NCBI RefSeq assembly: GCF_900880675.1
Contig: NC_044199.1
Span: forward strand, 16,567,970 to 16,631,969
Length of the DNA: 64,000 nucleotides
Source of the DNA: Sparus aurata
Taxonomy: Eukaryota > Chordata > Actinopteri > Spariformes > Sparidae
Direction of reading: 5' to 3'
Shown: one piece after another, positions 20,261-35,200 of the stretch
Layout of the letters: each line of letters opens with the position of its first letter
How positions within the stretch are numbered: the stretch's first letter is position 1
The notes under the pieces: model-generated
The model's input: only the letters and a program-made list of their open reading frames with translations
Told to the model about the DNA's origin: nothing
Database searches by the model: none
Translations under genes and position numbers: made by a program

Positions 20261-23200
20261 CTACGGGGCAGCACATGGTTAAGACACCAGGGGAGAGGGA
20301 GACAGAAAGAGACACACGATGAGGCATTTCTCTCAGGCGGACAAGTCACCGGGTTGAGGTGGGCTGAGCACCCTGTGACCGCTCATTTTCAGAGGAGGAT
20401 ATCGGGCTTTTGTTTTAGGGCTGAACACTCAACCAGAGACAGAACTACAACATGGCTACAAGGCTTCTTTAGCCATTTACTCATCTACATTGTGTCATAA
20501 AAATGCTACAAGGCAATCGTGATAGAATTAAGTGACTTACCAATCATGTAATGTATAATTTTTTACCCGTCGTGTTGTTGGAATGCACGCGTAAATTAAA
20601 TCCTCTGGCTTTTTCTCTAATGTTGCATTGGACAGCTTTACAATTAGATCAATCCAGGCCAGTGGTTCAAATCTATACTTTGAGCCATTCAATTAGTCAC
20701 AGTGACAGTACGACCTACTGGATGCCAATAGTGCAATGAGGGTCTCGGGTGTTCTGTGAAAGAGAAGTCACAAGATGCAGTACACTTTGGTGGAAAATCC
20801 AAATAACATAAGACCACATTCACACAGCGGCCATTTTCCTCCAACATTTTACTCAGAGTGGGAAGCTCAAATGTTGTAATGCTGCGATTCGAATGTAGGA
20901 ATGTAGGCAATCTGACAAATTGTTATCATTTCACTGCTTGATCAGCAACTGTTAAGGACAGAGGAGGGTGCAATCCAGAGGGACACGGGACCATATTTCA
21001 GGATAGAACAACAGGTTTGATAACGGATTAGCTCAGCCAACGTTAGCATTCAACCACACTCTAGCTAACGTTACTATGCAATTAGGAGAGGTGTAAAGCG
21101 ATTCAGAAACAACAACACATCTTGCAGACATTTGTCACACATAGGATGTAACGACACACTAATGTTAGCAAATATGTTGTTTTACCTGGGAATAAGGCCG
21201 AATGTGCCTCCAGATTTTCACTATCCTCATCTTCTCAGCTGCTGATGAGTTGTGGAAAATGTGTCAGATTACCAACGTTCACACAACTTGCAACCTGGAA
21301 CACAGCAGCATTACATCACCCCAGCATTCAAGTTTCCCACCCTGACTTTCAGAGGAAAATGGCCGCCGTGTGACAAAAGGCCTACGGAAATAAACTAGGC
21401 ATCACAAAATTAGAGTGAATATCTTTAACATGCACTTACAATTTCCTTTGAACAGTCTCTTTCCAAAGCAGAGCGGCTTCCCTCATTCCATTCATACTTA
21501 CCCCTCACCTTACACCCGAGCTAACGCTCAGACATTCTAGTGCAGAGTCTAGACCAAATTATCAAGCATAACATCAGATTGCAGGTCCAACAGAAAAACA
21601 GTGGCAGCATGCTTTAGAGACAAGTTCAAAATGAAAAAAATAAAAAATAAAGAATTAAAACAGTATGAATCTTTTACCCAGTGACAGCAAGCTAAGATGC
21701 AGGGTGCTTCATTTCATATAAGGTGATTTCATGAGTGACCTGCTTCATAAATGAAACCAAACTCTCGTCCCCGTGTGGGTGGTTCATGTCATGCACTTTG
21801 TTTGAACCATGAGGAGTGGGTGCGAAACAGCAGCTGACTGAGGTTCAAGAATGGTTGGAGATGACTGGACTAAACCCGAGGCCTCCTTAAGAAAAGGCAC
21901 CTTAAGGAACCGTACATATAGGTTGTGACAGCAGGCAGCCAGACGGCCCCATCCGACCCCACCCCACCTACTCTAGTGTCCATATGGAAGAGAACAGAGG
22001 GGCTATGACCTGAGGAGTAGACCAGAGATAATGTGGTGGTGCACCAGAAAAATAAAAAGTGCCACTGTAATAGAAAACAAAATTAAACCACACATATGTA
22101 TGAATGGGAATGAGTGGCATTTATGGCTCATGGTCTATCGTTTTTCCTTTTTTTTTTGTCGCTCTCGGGGTTGATTACCTGGGATTGGGTAGTGCACAGC
22201 CCCACAGGTGTTGCTTTAGAGTCTGCACCCAGCCAATATCTCGGATTGGCTGGCAGAGTTGTATGTAGTGGTACTGTTTTAGCACAACCCTTCAAATGAA
22301 TCAGAATGTCACTCATTAGCACACGACAAATTGGACACAGCATCATCCAAATGTGACATCCTCAAATACTCTATGACACAAATATGAGAAAGAACAATGT
22401 GATCTCAGCAAACACACATCTGTGGGTGTTTTTTTTTTTTTTTTTTTGCACAGAGGAGCATCATTCGTACATAAACTAGAAGCCTAAGAAGCACATGACA
22501 TCTTATTCTGGAATAAGTTTCAGGACATCCTTTTACATGCATATTGCCCTGCAAATCAAAGAGTTCTTGGAATATATTGGAGACATGATGCAAGAATAAT
22601 ATATTCTTCAGTCCTCGTGTGAGGGCAACATGCACGGCCTGCACAGGATGTCAGAGCTCATGCCAGAATGGGGCGCAATCTTGGATAAGCATAGAAAGAA
22701 ACTGTGAAAGCAAAATTCTCTTCCATGTGGATGTATTTAATGTAGTCTGTCTCACAATGACGAAGACTGGGACAGGAGAAAACGCTGACAGATACCTGCA
22801 ATCGCCAATCTTTCATTCTTCTTAACAAAAAAATAAAAGCAAGAAGACACTGCTTTTTCTGCTTTTTGCGTTTATTTGTAATGTTTCATTTAATATGAGC
22901 AAGCAGATAGAAACACAAGCACGTCACAGTCATTTTTTTTTTGTTTGCCCAAGACATAACTTTCTTTACCAGACTTTCTATCCTTATTGGCCTAATAATC
23001 ACAAAGCTAGCACAGGGTGTGTGTGGTGTGCTCAGCACTGTTTACATTACTAAGAGCCCCAACCCTTGTGTTACATGACAAAGGGTTCCCCAACCAAAGG
23101 CTGCAAAATGCTAATGAGTCGGGCCATCATCCCTGATGGGGCACATGCTCATCTTGGATAAACATGGTGGCAGTGGTGATGGGTGGTGTCTCACACACCA

Positions 23201-26200
23201 CACATTATAGAGACAGCGCAGTCGTCCACTCAGAATGGAGGGAAGGATGCTGAGCAGCAGAGCCAATGAGAACAGTGAGGCATGTGAGGGGGGTGGAGCA
23301 TGATGATGGGTCGACCCATGACAGGACTGTACAGTGCTCTTCTAATCCAAAAACAAAGACTTGAAAAAATCCCTCTCTATATAGATTTATATGCTAAAAC
23401 TTGAAAGAAAGCACCTGGATGCTTTGGACCAAGTGCGGCCCAAGCCAACATGTAGCCCTGCTAATATATATAGACAGATATAAGCTATATATACAAGGGT
23501 GGTTATAATCTTTTCAAACAGATAACAGGTACAATACAACTTACTTTATGTTCCCTTTTTCTTCAACACATCTCACTGATGAACTCCGGATTCAACCAGG
23601 ATTTAAAAAAATGAGTTTTTACAGCTTATTTTGGTTTTGCTCTTCTCAACAAACACAGAACCACCATGTTGAACTTGCTAAGTACACCCAGTGTTGAATC
23701 AACATTTTTAAAACATACTCAACCTCATCAAAGCAATTTCGCTGTCATACTTTTGGCCTGGACTCTACGCAAAACTAGTAGAACAACATGGATTCAGAAA
23801 CAGAGAGTAATGAACGTGGAGTCTAAAACGCAAGCAGTTACATATTACATCATTGTGCCCTTATCATTATGCATTAAAGTTCAACCAAAAATGAAAATTC
23901 AGTAATTTTCAACTCATCCCCAGCTTTCTCCTAAACAACTGAAGTATCTAGGGAGCTGTTTTAAAATAAAATAAAATAAAAAAACTGAAAAAAAAACAAA
24001 ACAAAACTGAATATGAAAATCGCTCCTTACAGCTCAATGTAATCCAAATTTCTAGAAGCCCACAGATCAGAAACAGATTTTGAAAAGACCCTATTTTGAC
24101 CCTTTTTAAGCTTAAATCTTCACCATAGCTACAAGGCGAAACGTGTGAGTGTGTACTCACTACTCACTGAGGGTGTAAATAACATCTTTTCAAACCTATT
24201 TGGGATCTCAGGGCTTCCAGAGACTTGGATTACGTATCATATTAATGTATGGAGCCATTTACTGATTGGAGCCCCCATCTACTTCAGTTGTTTAGGAGAA
24301 AGCTGGAACGCTGTTTTGCTGTGAAGCTTCAGAAATGTTTTCCGGACAACGAAAACAACATTTCTACTGCATGAGGCTCAGCAGATGATGATAGATTTTT
24401 CAATTTTGGGTGAACTGTCCTTTAAAATGGCAGACGGTATTAACAGATATAACGTATCTATAAAGAAAGTTCTTATCCTTGTAAACAAATTGCACACGGC
24501 AGTGGATTCTTCCTCTTATTTATTTGGAATTTGAGTCTGTGCTTCATCTATAGGGCTCCCTCGCTAAATGTAAAAGTGCTGTTAAGCAGCAATACGAGCC
24601 GTCTGCTGTTGTCGCGTGGCAGTCTAATCACATTGGTCACGGTCACCCTCGGCAGAGTGCATAGAAAAAAAAAAAAGAAGCCAAAATGAGGTTTGTGTTT
24701 GAGTGCATGCTATTTAAATTGCATATCTGCTGTGTGGCTGTGCTGAGAGCTCAGTGTTGTTAACAAAGACTTCATTGGAGGTGAATACACTTAGTTATGG
24801 CTATAGACATTGACAGCTCTGTAGGCTGCGGGCCTGGCAGATATGAGACAACCTGAACCAGTCAACACAATGTTTTCCTGCTCCACTGAACTCATCTCTC
24901 TCTGATTCTGAGAAATGTTGTTACTCTAATGTAAAATGCCGTTCTGACTGCACGACAGTGTTACCTAATTCGGTGGGAATACTCATCTGCTATGCAAATG
25001 ACTGGTGTTTAATGCATAATCAGTTTAGTGTGACCCAGATGGTTAGTTGGCAACAAATTGGGTGTTACAAAATAGCCTTGAGTGAATTAAAAACCACTGT
25101 ATGTATGAATGGGTTTCACATGAACGGAGCAAATGCTGAATGGGAGAACAGGGTGTTTATCTTTAGATGAACAGGTTTATGTAGCCAACAACAGTTGCAT
25201 TACAGAATCACATTTAACAAAGCGTTGTGACATTGCCCAACACAGACTTCGAGCCCTGTGAGCTTTACCATGAACAGAGAACAGCAGCAGAAATGACAAA
25301 GCGGGTACAGAACAAGCCGTGGATTACACACTCATGAGTAACCAAGCGGGACATTTATCAAAGATTTTCAGATTTCCTGTGAATTTAGCAAGTGCAGAAA
25401 CTATATCCAAAGTGCCAATTCAATTGTTCTTTCCCCAAAAAACAAAAAAAAGAAGGAAAAAAAAAATCCTTGATAAACTCAACAAAGCAATCTGCTCAGT
25501 TGATCAAAGCCAACCTGTCAGATTTGCTTGTCGTTGGGCCCATGCAATAAGAGCCATCCATTGGCTAGCCAGGCAGCCAGTAGCCATGGCAACCTGGAGA
25601 TGGAGGCGAGCAGAGTGGTGGGTGGCATCAAATGGCGGAGGGAGAGGATGCTCCCGCCCACTCCTTACTATAGTGATCTAGTATAGCGTGAGAAAGGGAG
25701 GAGCAATGTCATGTCTAAACCCGAACATATTATTTTATTATTATTACTGTACAAATGTAGCCCAGAGGTAGTGAGAGAGGAAAGAGAGGAAGAATGAGTG
25801 CATACTAGAGACATAACAGAAAAGGGAAGAAGAAGAAAGAGACTGGAGGGGGAAACAGAGGGAAAGATGAGAATAAAGATGAAAACCTTAATTAATTTTG
25901 CAGCCTCTGTGTTTGCTTTACCCCCAAAAATAAGAAATAAAAAGGAGAAGTAGTGCCAAATGATTTTTACTCTTTTGCCTCAGCCAGTTTGTTGTTCATC
26001 TCTTTACTTTTCTCCTTGTCCCCCACAGCTGGTCGGTTCTCGGGGTGGTTCTCCGAGGCTGTCTTCTTGGAGCCCCTCAGTGCGCCGCTCTGCTTATCTT
26101 TGGCTTTCTTCCCTGGCTTGCCCTGGCCAGATGATGTGGCTCCAGACTTTCTGGGTTTAGAGCGGGCACTATACCTGTCAACCTAAGGATGTCGGACAGT

Positions 26201-29200
26201 GGAAGTGAGAATCCTGAGCTGAAATGACTCAGTTATGGCTAAAACTGCGCTGTGCAATGAGATGAACATGGCAAGAATTTCACAACGTTACAGTAATATA
26301 AACAGCTCTCCCCTTATAAATTATTTTTCAAATTCATTCTTCAGAGTTAGAAAGGTGCATTCTCACCTGATTAATGGGGTCTATGTAAGGCTCGCTGTAC
26401 AAACTGCGTATCCTCCTCCTCTCCAGGGCCTTGTTGTCAGCCGACCGCAGAGGGACTTGCCCCTTGAAGGTGGCGCTGTAGCTGGTCTCTAGGCTGGTCT
26501 TCTCATCCGGGGGCAGGTACTGGGACTTGGCCCGGATCATCTTCGCTGGCTTCACATCTCTGTAAGCCTTGTACTCAGTTCTGTGTGGAAAGAAGCAGGT
26601 CAGCTCTCAGTAAAAAACACACAATGTTGTAGAACTTTAAACCCCTTCAATAATGATTTCCACCCGTCCTCATCAGGGAATTTGTTTCCAGCCATATTTA
26701 CATCTGTTGAAAAAGGACAGCCCCTAGTTGTCATAGTAATTATTACGGCAACAAAGGATGAAGTCAGGTGAAGGAGTGGAGGAGGTCGAGGTTGGGTGGT
26801 TGGAATAAACACGTACAGGATGTTGAGTTATTTTAACAGTATCATATTCATGGGACTTCATAACCTAAGTGAAGCTATGGACGAAACGTAGATTTGCTTT
26901 AAACAGAAATGGAACATTGGTTTTTGTAACCCACACTACAATGTTTTTCTAAACCTAACCTTACTGTTATAGTACAATGAAGGTCATGAATGCCATGATG
27001 TTTTGGGAATAGTGATATGTCGTTTTGGGGTGTCACTGGCAATAAACTTATTCAGTCGTTTGGGTATGAGGATGTGTTGCTGAGCAAGTGTACAGTAAGA
27101 GTGACAATTATCTTCTATAAATGCTCCTGATAAACAAAAGAATACTTTTTACATAAATCTTTCAAGTTAAAGGAATAGTTTGTTATTTTTGGAAATATAT
27201 TCATTTGCCATAATACTATAGTCACGAGACTGAGCTGGCGATTTGTCCAGGGTGTACCCTGCCTTCGCCCGGAGACAGCTGGGATTGGCACCACCAACAA
27301 ACCCCGCGACCCCTTGAAAAAGGGATAAAGCGGTTACAGACCATGACATGACATGACAGTCACGAGATTGTCAACAAAAACTTGTCAATTTAACATGTTG
27401 AACTTTAGGGGTGCAGCCAGTCTAACTGCTTTCACTTAATGACATGCTAGCTGTTCCCCCTTGTTTCCAGTCTTTTTGCTGCACTAAGATACTCAGCTGT
27501 TGACTGCTATTCATATCTAGCATTCAGAAACAACAGTAGTATCAATCTTCTCATCTAACTCTTGGCAAGAAAGCAAAAAGCATGTTTCCCAAATGCCCGA
27601 TTATTCCTTATAATACAGATGAATCTGTTTGTTATTTAATAAAAGACCACTGGTACTGACCCCAACCACAGTCTGTTCACCCTGATGCCGACTGGAAAAG
27701 ATACAGAAGTATCTGCTGCTGTATCACCAGACTACAAAGCAGCTTCCTTCCTAAGGCTGTGAGACTCCACAATTCATCTAACACACAAAATTGCTTTGTT
27801 TTTTAATCTTGTGTAGCATAAAGGAACTTCAACTCACATTTCACTCTACAAACCTGGTGTTGTAAAAAGACTATTAAGGACACCCTTCTTGCTACAGTTT
27901 TTCACGATATATACTACTAATTATACTGGTTCATTGTACATTTCATACAATGTTTTGCATATTTTATAAGTGCTATTTTTTGTTTTTGTTTTGTGGCTGA
28001 TTTCCCTGCTATGATCATCCCTAGATGCAAATTAGCTATGCGTCTCTATATTGTCTTTGTAGGTGTGTATATTGCTGTATTATGTTGGTGCGAATAAAAA
28101 AAAGCAATCACTTTTAACTTGGCATGACACCAACATTGTAATCTTTGTCTACAGGAAAAATGTGAAGTGAAGTGGTGCATTACTACTGTAGAGGGGAGTA
28201 TGTCAGGGGTACTGTAGGTGGGAGGAGGTCTGCAGCACAGTCTGATGCTGTGATACTCTGTAGCCCTCACAAAGCAGTTCTGAAGAAGGTCAGCAGTGTG
28301 GCATTCACACACAGAGCAGGCTGGCCTGTAGCATGTGCTTTGTATCCTCCTCCTGCCATTTAAAGACCAATAGCTACAGTCACTGTACCGCAGAGGACAA
28401 CCACTGCAGCTTAATACCAGGTGCATATTAACGCTGTTTAATATATCACACTGCATCGCTCGCTCGCTCTCTATCTCTCTCTCTCTTTCTCTCTCTCTCT
28501 CCCTCTCTATCATTTACAATTTCTATTTTTCTCTGCAGTGTACCGTATCCCCTAAGCATTACTCATTTATCTATTCATATGGAGCGGACCAACATATGTT
28601 ACAGATTGAGACAGTGCATCTATCGACACCATCTCCCTTGTAGGAGCTGCAACTAACAGTTACTTTCAATGCTGTTTGTTCCAGAATGTTTAAAAATAGC
28701 ACACACAAAAAAGAAAAGCCTATCACAATTTCCTCTTAACCAAGGTAATGTCATTAAATTGCTTTTGTCAAACCAACACTTCAAGACTAAAGATGTTAAG
28801 TTCATCAACAGTGTGGTTTTAGTTTTCACAAAACCTAACTGCGGAAAAGCTGGAACCAGAGATTATTTGGCCTTTGCTTAAAATATTAACGTCTCACTAA
28901 TCTTTATATAAAGGTCATCAGGTAATGCTTTAGACACAGAAATTTACCATATGAACCTATTACCTGAGGAGGAAGCTTACACTTTTCTTTCACAGCCAGA
29001 AACAAACAAATACATTAGCTTTTTGGATGCAGATATTCTTTGCACCATTGTGCAGCTCTGTAGGAAATGAAACAATGGACAATGTCAACATATAACGACT
29101 TGGCTAACAGTAATATAAAAATGGTTAAAAATTGGCATTAATCAACAAGAAAAGAAGATTTATGTACACCAACAACACACACAAACCTATTGCTTCTATG

Positions 29201-32200
29201 CCACAATGCTTCAGCTAATTACAAAGGGAAAAAAAAGACAGCTCCCTGATTAAGGCCAGTCAGATGACACCTATCACTCGTCCCCTGTGGCTCCAGTGTA
29301 GTGACAAACACAAACACATACACTCTCCAACCCCCAACGCAGCACAATCCAGTGTGAGCACTTAGCCACGTAACTGTAGCCAGGGCTCAGTGAAAAGTCC
29401 CCATTCCCTGTGCAAGTAAAGAAAAGCACTATATTTGGCAACACCACTTAGTGCGGACAGAGGAGCAGACAAGGCTGGGCTGCTGTACTATAGCCTCATT
29501 AGAACAATTTGTAAGCCCAAGTTGTATGAAAAGACATCAAATCAATAACGGGCAGTTATGGAAAACAGCCTTGGAGAGTGAGTGATCCTGCTTAATGTAC
29601 TGTTATGCATGTGGCAAGGACAGGCGCAATGATTTTACATCTTTTAATGTACTACACTGAGAGGAGTGTTACGAGACAGAGCTGAGCTGTCTGACATTGC
29701 ATCGCAATGTGAAAGCAGGGCTGTGACCTCAGGTGTTCCTGTGGTGCGTTATCATGGGACGGCATGTGGTAGTGAAATGATAAACAACAACAGGTCATGC
29801 ACAGGTTACAGCCCTTAGACCTAATAATTATAACTGTTTGGTTGTGTCGTTGTCACTGCAGGCAGCGGGGCTCAGCTCAAGCTACGTACTAGCCTACTAG
29901 AGTGAACGCTGCATCTAAGACTTGCAGTGGCTTTGGGGAGGGGTGTGGCAGGAGAGGAGCAAGAGAGAATTGGGCTGCAGCAGCATGCACAAATGTTGTG
30001 TAGGGATGGAACATTTTTTATTTCTTACTTGGTGAGACAGACCAAGGCTGTTGAGGTGAGTTTCATTTGGTTTATGTCCAGTTTGAATGAAGTGTGTTGT
30101 ATGAACAGTTAACAGGACAATTAAGCTCATCCTAGATCAGTAAAAGAGATAAACCTGAATCCAGAAGGTGTATAGTTGTACCAGATGTTTGAGTATTTTC
30201 TTTTCTTGACATTCTTGACGTCTTTTTGTGAGTTTGGTTTGTTCATATATATCATTGGATGCTAAGAAAACTAGTAAAATGTCACTGATACAAAGTGGTT
30301 AAGGGGAGACAAGACGGGCTAGGGCTGGCTGGTTAGGATGCCATCTTCAGTAAACATCTCTGCAACACAACACATAGCTGTCTTTGACAGCATCAACACT
30401 ATTGTGTCTTCATATTCTGTTGATAATGTTAGTTAATTTTCTGAATTCTTTAAACTAAAATTATGTCCATATCCTACAAATTGCAACTCAAATTCATAAA
30501 GAGACTGTCTCTAAAACCATTCTGCGAACGTTGCTATGAATATCATTTTTCATGATGTGTTACAGAAGTTGCTCAAGTATTAAATCTAACCTTTGTGAAT
30601 GAGACAACTGACTTTTACAAATTATTTAACAGATTTTCGATCAAAGATGAACGCAACAAAACTTTCGTCTGTACAACGATATAATTAGTTCCCGTTAATC
30701 TCAATTTAAATTAGCTGTCTGGCGCTAACATTTAAGCTGCTCATGTATTTAACAAAACTGAGACATTCACTGTCAATTTAGCATAATGTGATAAACGGAC
30801 TATTTATGATCCAAAGGCTGGTGACAGGGACATGGCTGCTGAACACAGAAATCCTTCCAGTGGTGCAGAGGAGAGGTGGAAATCACACAGCGAATAAGAG
30901 GTTACATAACAGGACTGAAGTCCACTTTCAATTCTCAGCTGGACCAAGAAGCCACAACGCAAAGACAGGTTATACAACAATGTCCAAGGCCAAGGGTATA
31001 AAACACTCATATGACACCAAAGGGTGCACATGGGTATGTGAGAGAGACAGAGAAAGAGACAGATTGTGAGTGCACACAGGGTTCACAGTGTGAAACACCG
31101 GTCTGTACAGTAACATTGCTACTATTCATAGACATATGACTGTGCAACAATCAAGCCAGTGTCTCTGTGGTCAGGGTGTACTTGGTACTTGTTTAAAAAT
31201 CCACAGTCAGAAGGCATCTTCGGTTCTGCGGCTGTCACGTCAGAGAGCTGCTGGACACCTCATAGCAGGGAAAACACAACAGTGTGACGTTCACATGAGG
31301 CTGTTCCCTTCAGCACAGGAAATATTCTCAGTGTTCAGTGCCTCAAGAGGTGGTTAATGTTGGACACAAGCAGTTTACTGTGCAGTACAGACACTTTATG
31401 AGTGTACTTGGTAAACGTTTTTCCTTTGACTGCACAAAGAACTGGCAAGATAAAACGCTTCTTAATCCTTAAGTACTTACACCACCTTGCACTACTCTTC
31501 TTCAGTATTATGACTGCAACTATTTATTTTTTCTATAAAACTATCCATTTTAATTGTCGATAAATCTATTGATTATTTTCTTTATTGATTGGTTAGTTGT
31601 TTGGTCTACAAAATGCTGGAAAATTATGAAAAAAATGTCCATCAGTATTTCCCAAATCCCATACATGATGTCCCTAAACGTCTTGTTTTTTCCACAAACA
31701 ATACTGAATATTATATATTATTAATATATAATAATAATTTAATATTAATTATAATCTATAATTATAAAAGTTTCTCTTCTAAATTTGTGTATTTAGAAGA
31801 GAAACTTTCATAATTATAAAACAGACAATACTACAAAAAAACCTTTCATAATATTCTTTGGCAAATACAACCTTTCAGTGGGTAAAAAGGTTGAATCCAA
31901 ATTTTCTAACCCTTACTAATGTAAACACTTACTAATGTAAGAATGTCGATCAGTGGTTAACCCGTGGGCACCCATCTATTAACTTTATTTAACTGGAACA
32001 ACCTCTGACACCACTCTGATGAAGGCAAGTAGGTGAAAATGTTTGGTAAAGAATGTTTGGTGCACTGGAGAGGGGTGGTGGGAAGTGTTTTATTTAACTT
32101 TTATATTAAGGCTTACACAAGTGTGCACCTCGCTATGTTTGTGTGCTGGACCGCAATCTCTGAGTACTTAACCACAGAAGCACAATGAGGAAGCTAAAGA

Positions 32201-35200
32201 TAATTTTTCATAGGCATACACTGTGTCGTAAGTTTATTTTTTAATATTTTTGATGTTTTGTCATTGCGAAAACTGTGCAGTACTCCCAATGTTCGATTTT
32301 TGCTGAGAATGTGTCACAGAAATGAAAGGTTCAATATAATCCACCCTAAGGCTGCAGCGAATGATTAATCTGCCAAATATCTTCTTGATTTATCATTTGA
32401 TTAAAGAAACATGCTGATCACACTTTCCTAAAGCCTAAGGCAACATCATCTTTTTACCTACCAATTCTCCAAAAACTAGAGATAGTTGCTCCATCACAAT
32501 AGATGGAGAAAAGCAGGCAAATCCCTATTTTTGAAAAACTAAAATTTCATACACATTTCAATAAACCAAGTCTTCTTTATCGTACTATTACAATTCTTCT
32601 GTCTCTGAATCTTCTCTGCTTTCTCATTTGGGGGGATTTTGTTCAGTTCTGTGCATCACTGAGGCCCGGGCACCGTTTTATACTGCCTGATATTTCTTGC
32701 TGTATGACTAAAGCTGCTTTGGACAGCTGACCCTGCTGACCCGCTGTGGCGAAGGGGATGTTCAGAGAAAGTCCTCATCGCTGCAACCGAACACTGGCAC
32801 TGACAGGGGTGGAAGGATGCCAGGGTACAGCACTGCTGAGCTTCATGCAACCCTGCTCTAACATGCTGCAATCTGGATCGCTCACCAAGGGAGACCGATA
32901 GGAGAAAAACTCTAAAAACGAAATGCCTTCACTTGTGGGCTCAGACAGCGTCAAGTGCGCAAGTTACCCTACAGTTAAAAGAGTGATGACAAGTTATTGG
33001 CAGGCCGCAGAAAACAAGCAGGGATTAGAGTAAATCCAAATCAGATCAAATTTACTTCAGTTAAGGATTCCCATTGAGGAAGAAATTTAACTGTGTTTTA
33101 AAACCCCAAATCAATAAAGTGAACCAAGCTTTTTATTGTAAGCAGCTCTCAGGAATGCTGAAGGGCTGCTGTAAAAATACGTAATGTCACATAAAGTGCA
33201 CCACACAACATACTAGGGCCCAAATCTTCTCAATTTTGTATGCAGATAACGATATGTATCCGGCACATTTTCTGTAAACTCTATGTATTAATAATTTACA
33301 TAAAATGGCCTCATGGAAAGGCCTGCCTATTAAATTTTGACTGTTTTACAGTCCACGCTAGACTTTTTAAACCCAAACCACATCCACTTGACAGAAGTAG
33401 CCTCCCTTTAAGGTACAAGCTCCTCATTTTGTCCAGTCCCATTCACTCTCCTCCATGTTTGTTTGTGTTGCCTTCATGCTTAATTTCCAGCCTGCATCCG
33501 TGTCATCTAAAGGACAGAATATTTTGCCCTAGGACGGTCTTACTTCCTGTTCCCTCATATCAAAGTCAGTGGGGTTTCTGGATGGGTTTTTGGTTGGATG
33601 CCTTATGTAAGGTCTGTTTTTGACGCAAAGCTTGGGAGATGTGCACATTTTGGGCTACAACATAAAAATACGTCTGTTGACATCCCACAACTGAACTAAG
33701 TGATTAGGTGTCTCAAACGACGATTACTAAGAAGTGGCTAAATGAGACAGAGGAGGTTGTGGGAACATTAGATGTCATCATGCCAAACATGAACATGAAC
33801 TTACTAGTCCATCTTTACAGGTAGATTTTAATCACAAACTATTATTACTAACTCTAAATTTACAACTTACTATACTATACAAGTGTGTATAGTTTACTGT
33901 AGTAGGAAATGTAGCGGTGAAGTTAAAGTCATGCAACCACTATGAAGTTTGTAATAGCCTATCATAAGCTTTTCACTCCTGGAGAATTTATTTACACTTA
34001 AAAAAAGGTTCATTTTGGCAATGATTAAAAATCCAATCAAAAAATCCCAAAGAGTTTTTGTCAAGGGAACCAGGGAGATGCTTACTTCTTTTTTTTTTTA
34101 AGATTTTTTTGGCATAGACACCTTTATTAAGCAGTAGACAGATAGGAAATATGGGAGAGAGGGGGGATGTGACATGCAGCAAAGGACCTCCGGCTGGAAT
34201 CGAACCGGGGTCGGCTGCGTTTATGGTATGCGCTCTAACCACTCGACCACCTGCGCGCCCGGAGATGCTTACTTCTGAGTTTGCCTACAAAAATGTATGT
34301 CATGGCACTCCTTAGACGGACAGATTTCACCTTCTCAGTTGTCATTATGAATTAAACAATGCAGGGCTCTTGACCTATTTGTAAGACGAAACAAGCCATT
34401 TGAGTGTGGGCTTTGGGAAACTGTGATGAGCATTTTCTATTTAAATAATACAATCAGTATCAGTATCAGTTGGACTTTTGAGTGTGACTCTGGGTTGGAA
34501 TGCACTTCTTTCTTCTGTAAGCCATAAGTAAATCTGTGCACTAACACCACTGAGACAAACTTGTGTTCAGCTATCATTGATGGCGACTACAGTAATTCAG
34601 GCTCTAGGTCTTACACCAGTGCTGGCCTGCATGAGATAAAAGGCTGGCCTGCTTCTCTCACAGTATTGCAGGGAATCAATCTGCCTACGCACAATACTGT
34701 AGCTTCTTAGTGTGTCTGAGCCTGGCTTCTGGTCAATACTCCCTCCCTTCACTGGGATCTGTTGGCCTCATCTCTATCTCGCAGCCTCTCTACAGCCTCT
34801 CAGGCAGGGGCTCAATGGAAACAGCTACACTGAGAGCTGTAACCATAAATTAGAGAATTAGAGGGGCTTCTCACTGGGTCAAAAAGGATGGTTAGCATGC
34901 ACATTTTACAAGCATTCTTGGTATTGTCAGTAATTACTGTCAGTGCCTGGGCCTTTGCAATGGTAAAAATACATGTTTTGCTAATTCTTATAAAAAGCTA
35001 TCCAACATACTATAAAAAAAGTAATGTTTGAAATTGTTTCCTAGGCCATTTTTGGGTTTTTAACAATAATGACCCAGCCAGTTTTTCACAAAGTATGGTT
35101 TCAGTTACAGCTGCAGATTTAACTGGGCCTAAGTATCTCACATAACTCATTCACATCCTGAAGAAATTTCCTTATGAATTAAGTGTAATCAGATCTGATA

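Larger units (their letters stand above)
20261..25966 (-). other. map6 intron 3 / short-form 3' UTR
   Basis: The part next to 25966 would be 3' UTR of the short map6 transcript. Otherwise mostly unique AT-rich DNA with a MITE at 23874-24425 and a poly-T run at 22431-22447. No exon recognised. Confidence 0.5.

Noticed and set aside
28046..28513. 155-codon minus-strand frame
   Set aside because: Starts in the CT microsatellite (Glu-Arg repeat) and runs into LINE-end DNA; not a gene.
33240..33623. 127-codon plus-strand frame in map6 intron 1
   Set aside because: Hydrophobic and Pro/Ser mix with no family resemblance, and no sign of splice or promoter signals.
34195..34260. tRNA gene on the minus strand
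   Set aside because: A and B boxes are present, but the sequence continues into a SINE body with an A-tail and target duplications; no complete cloverleaf is expected to function.
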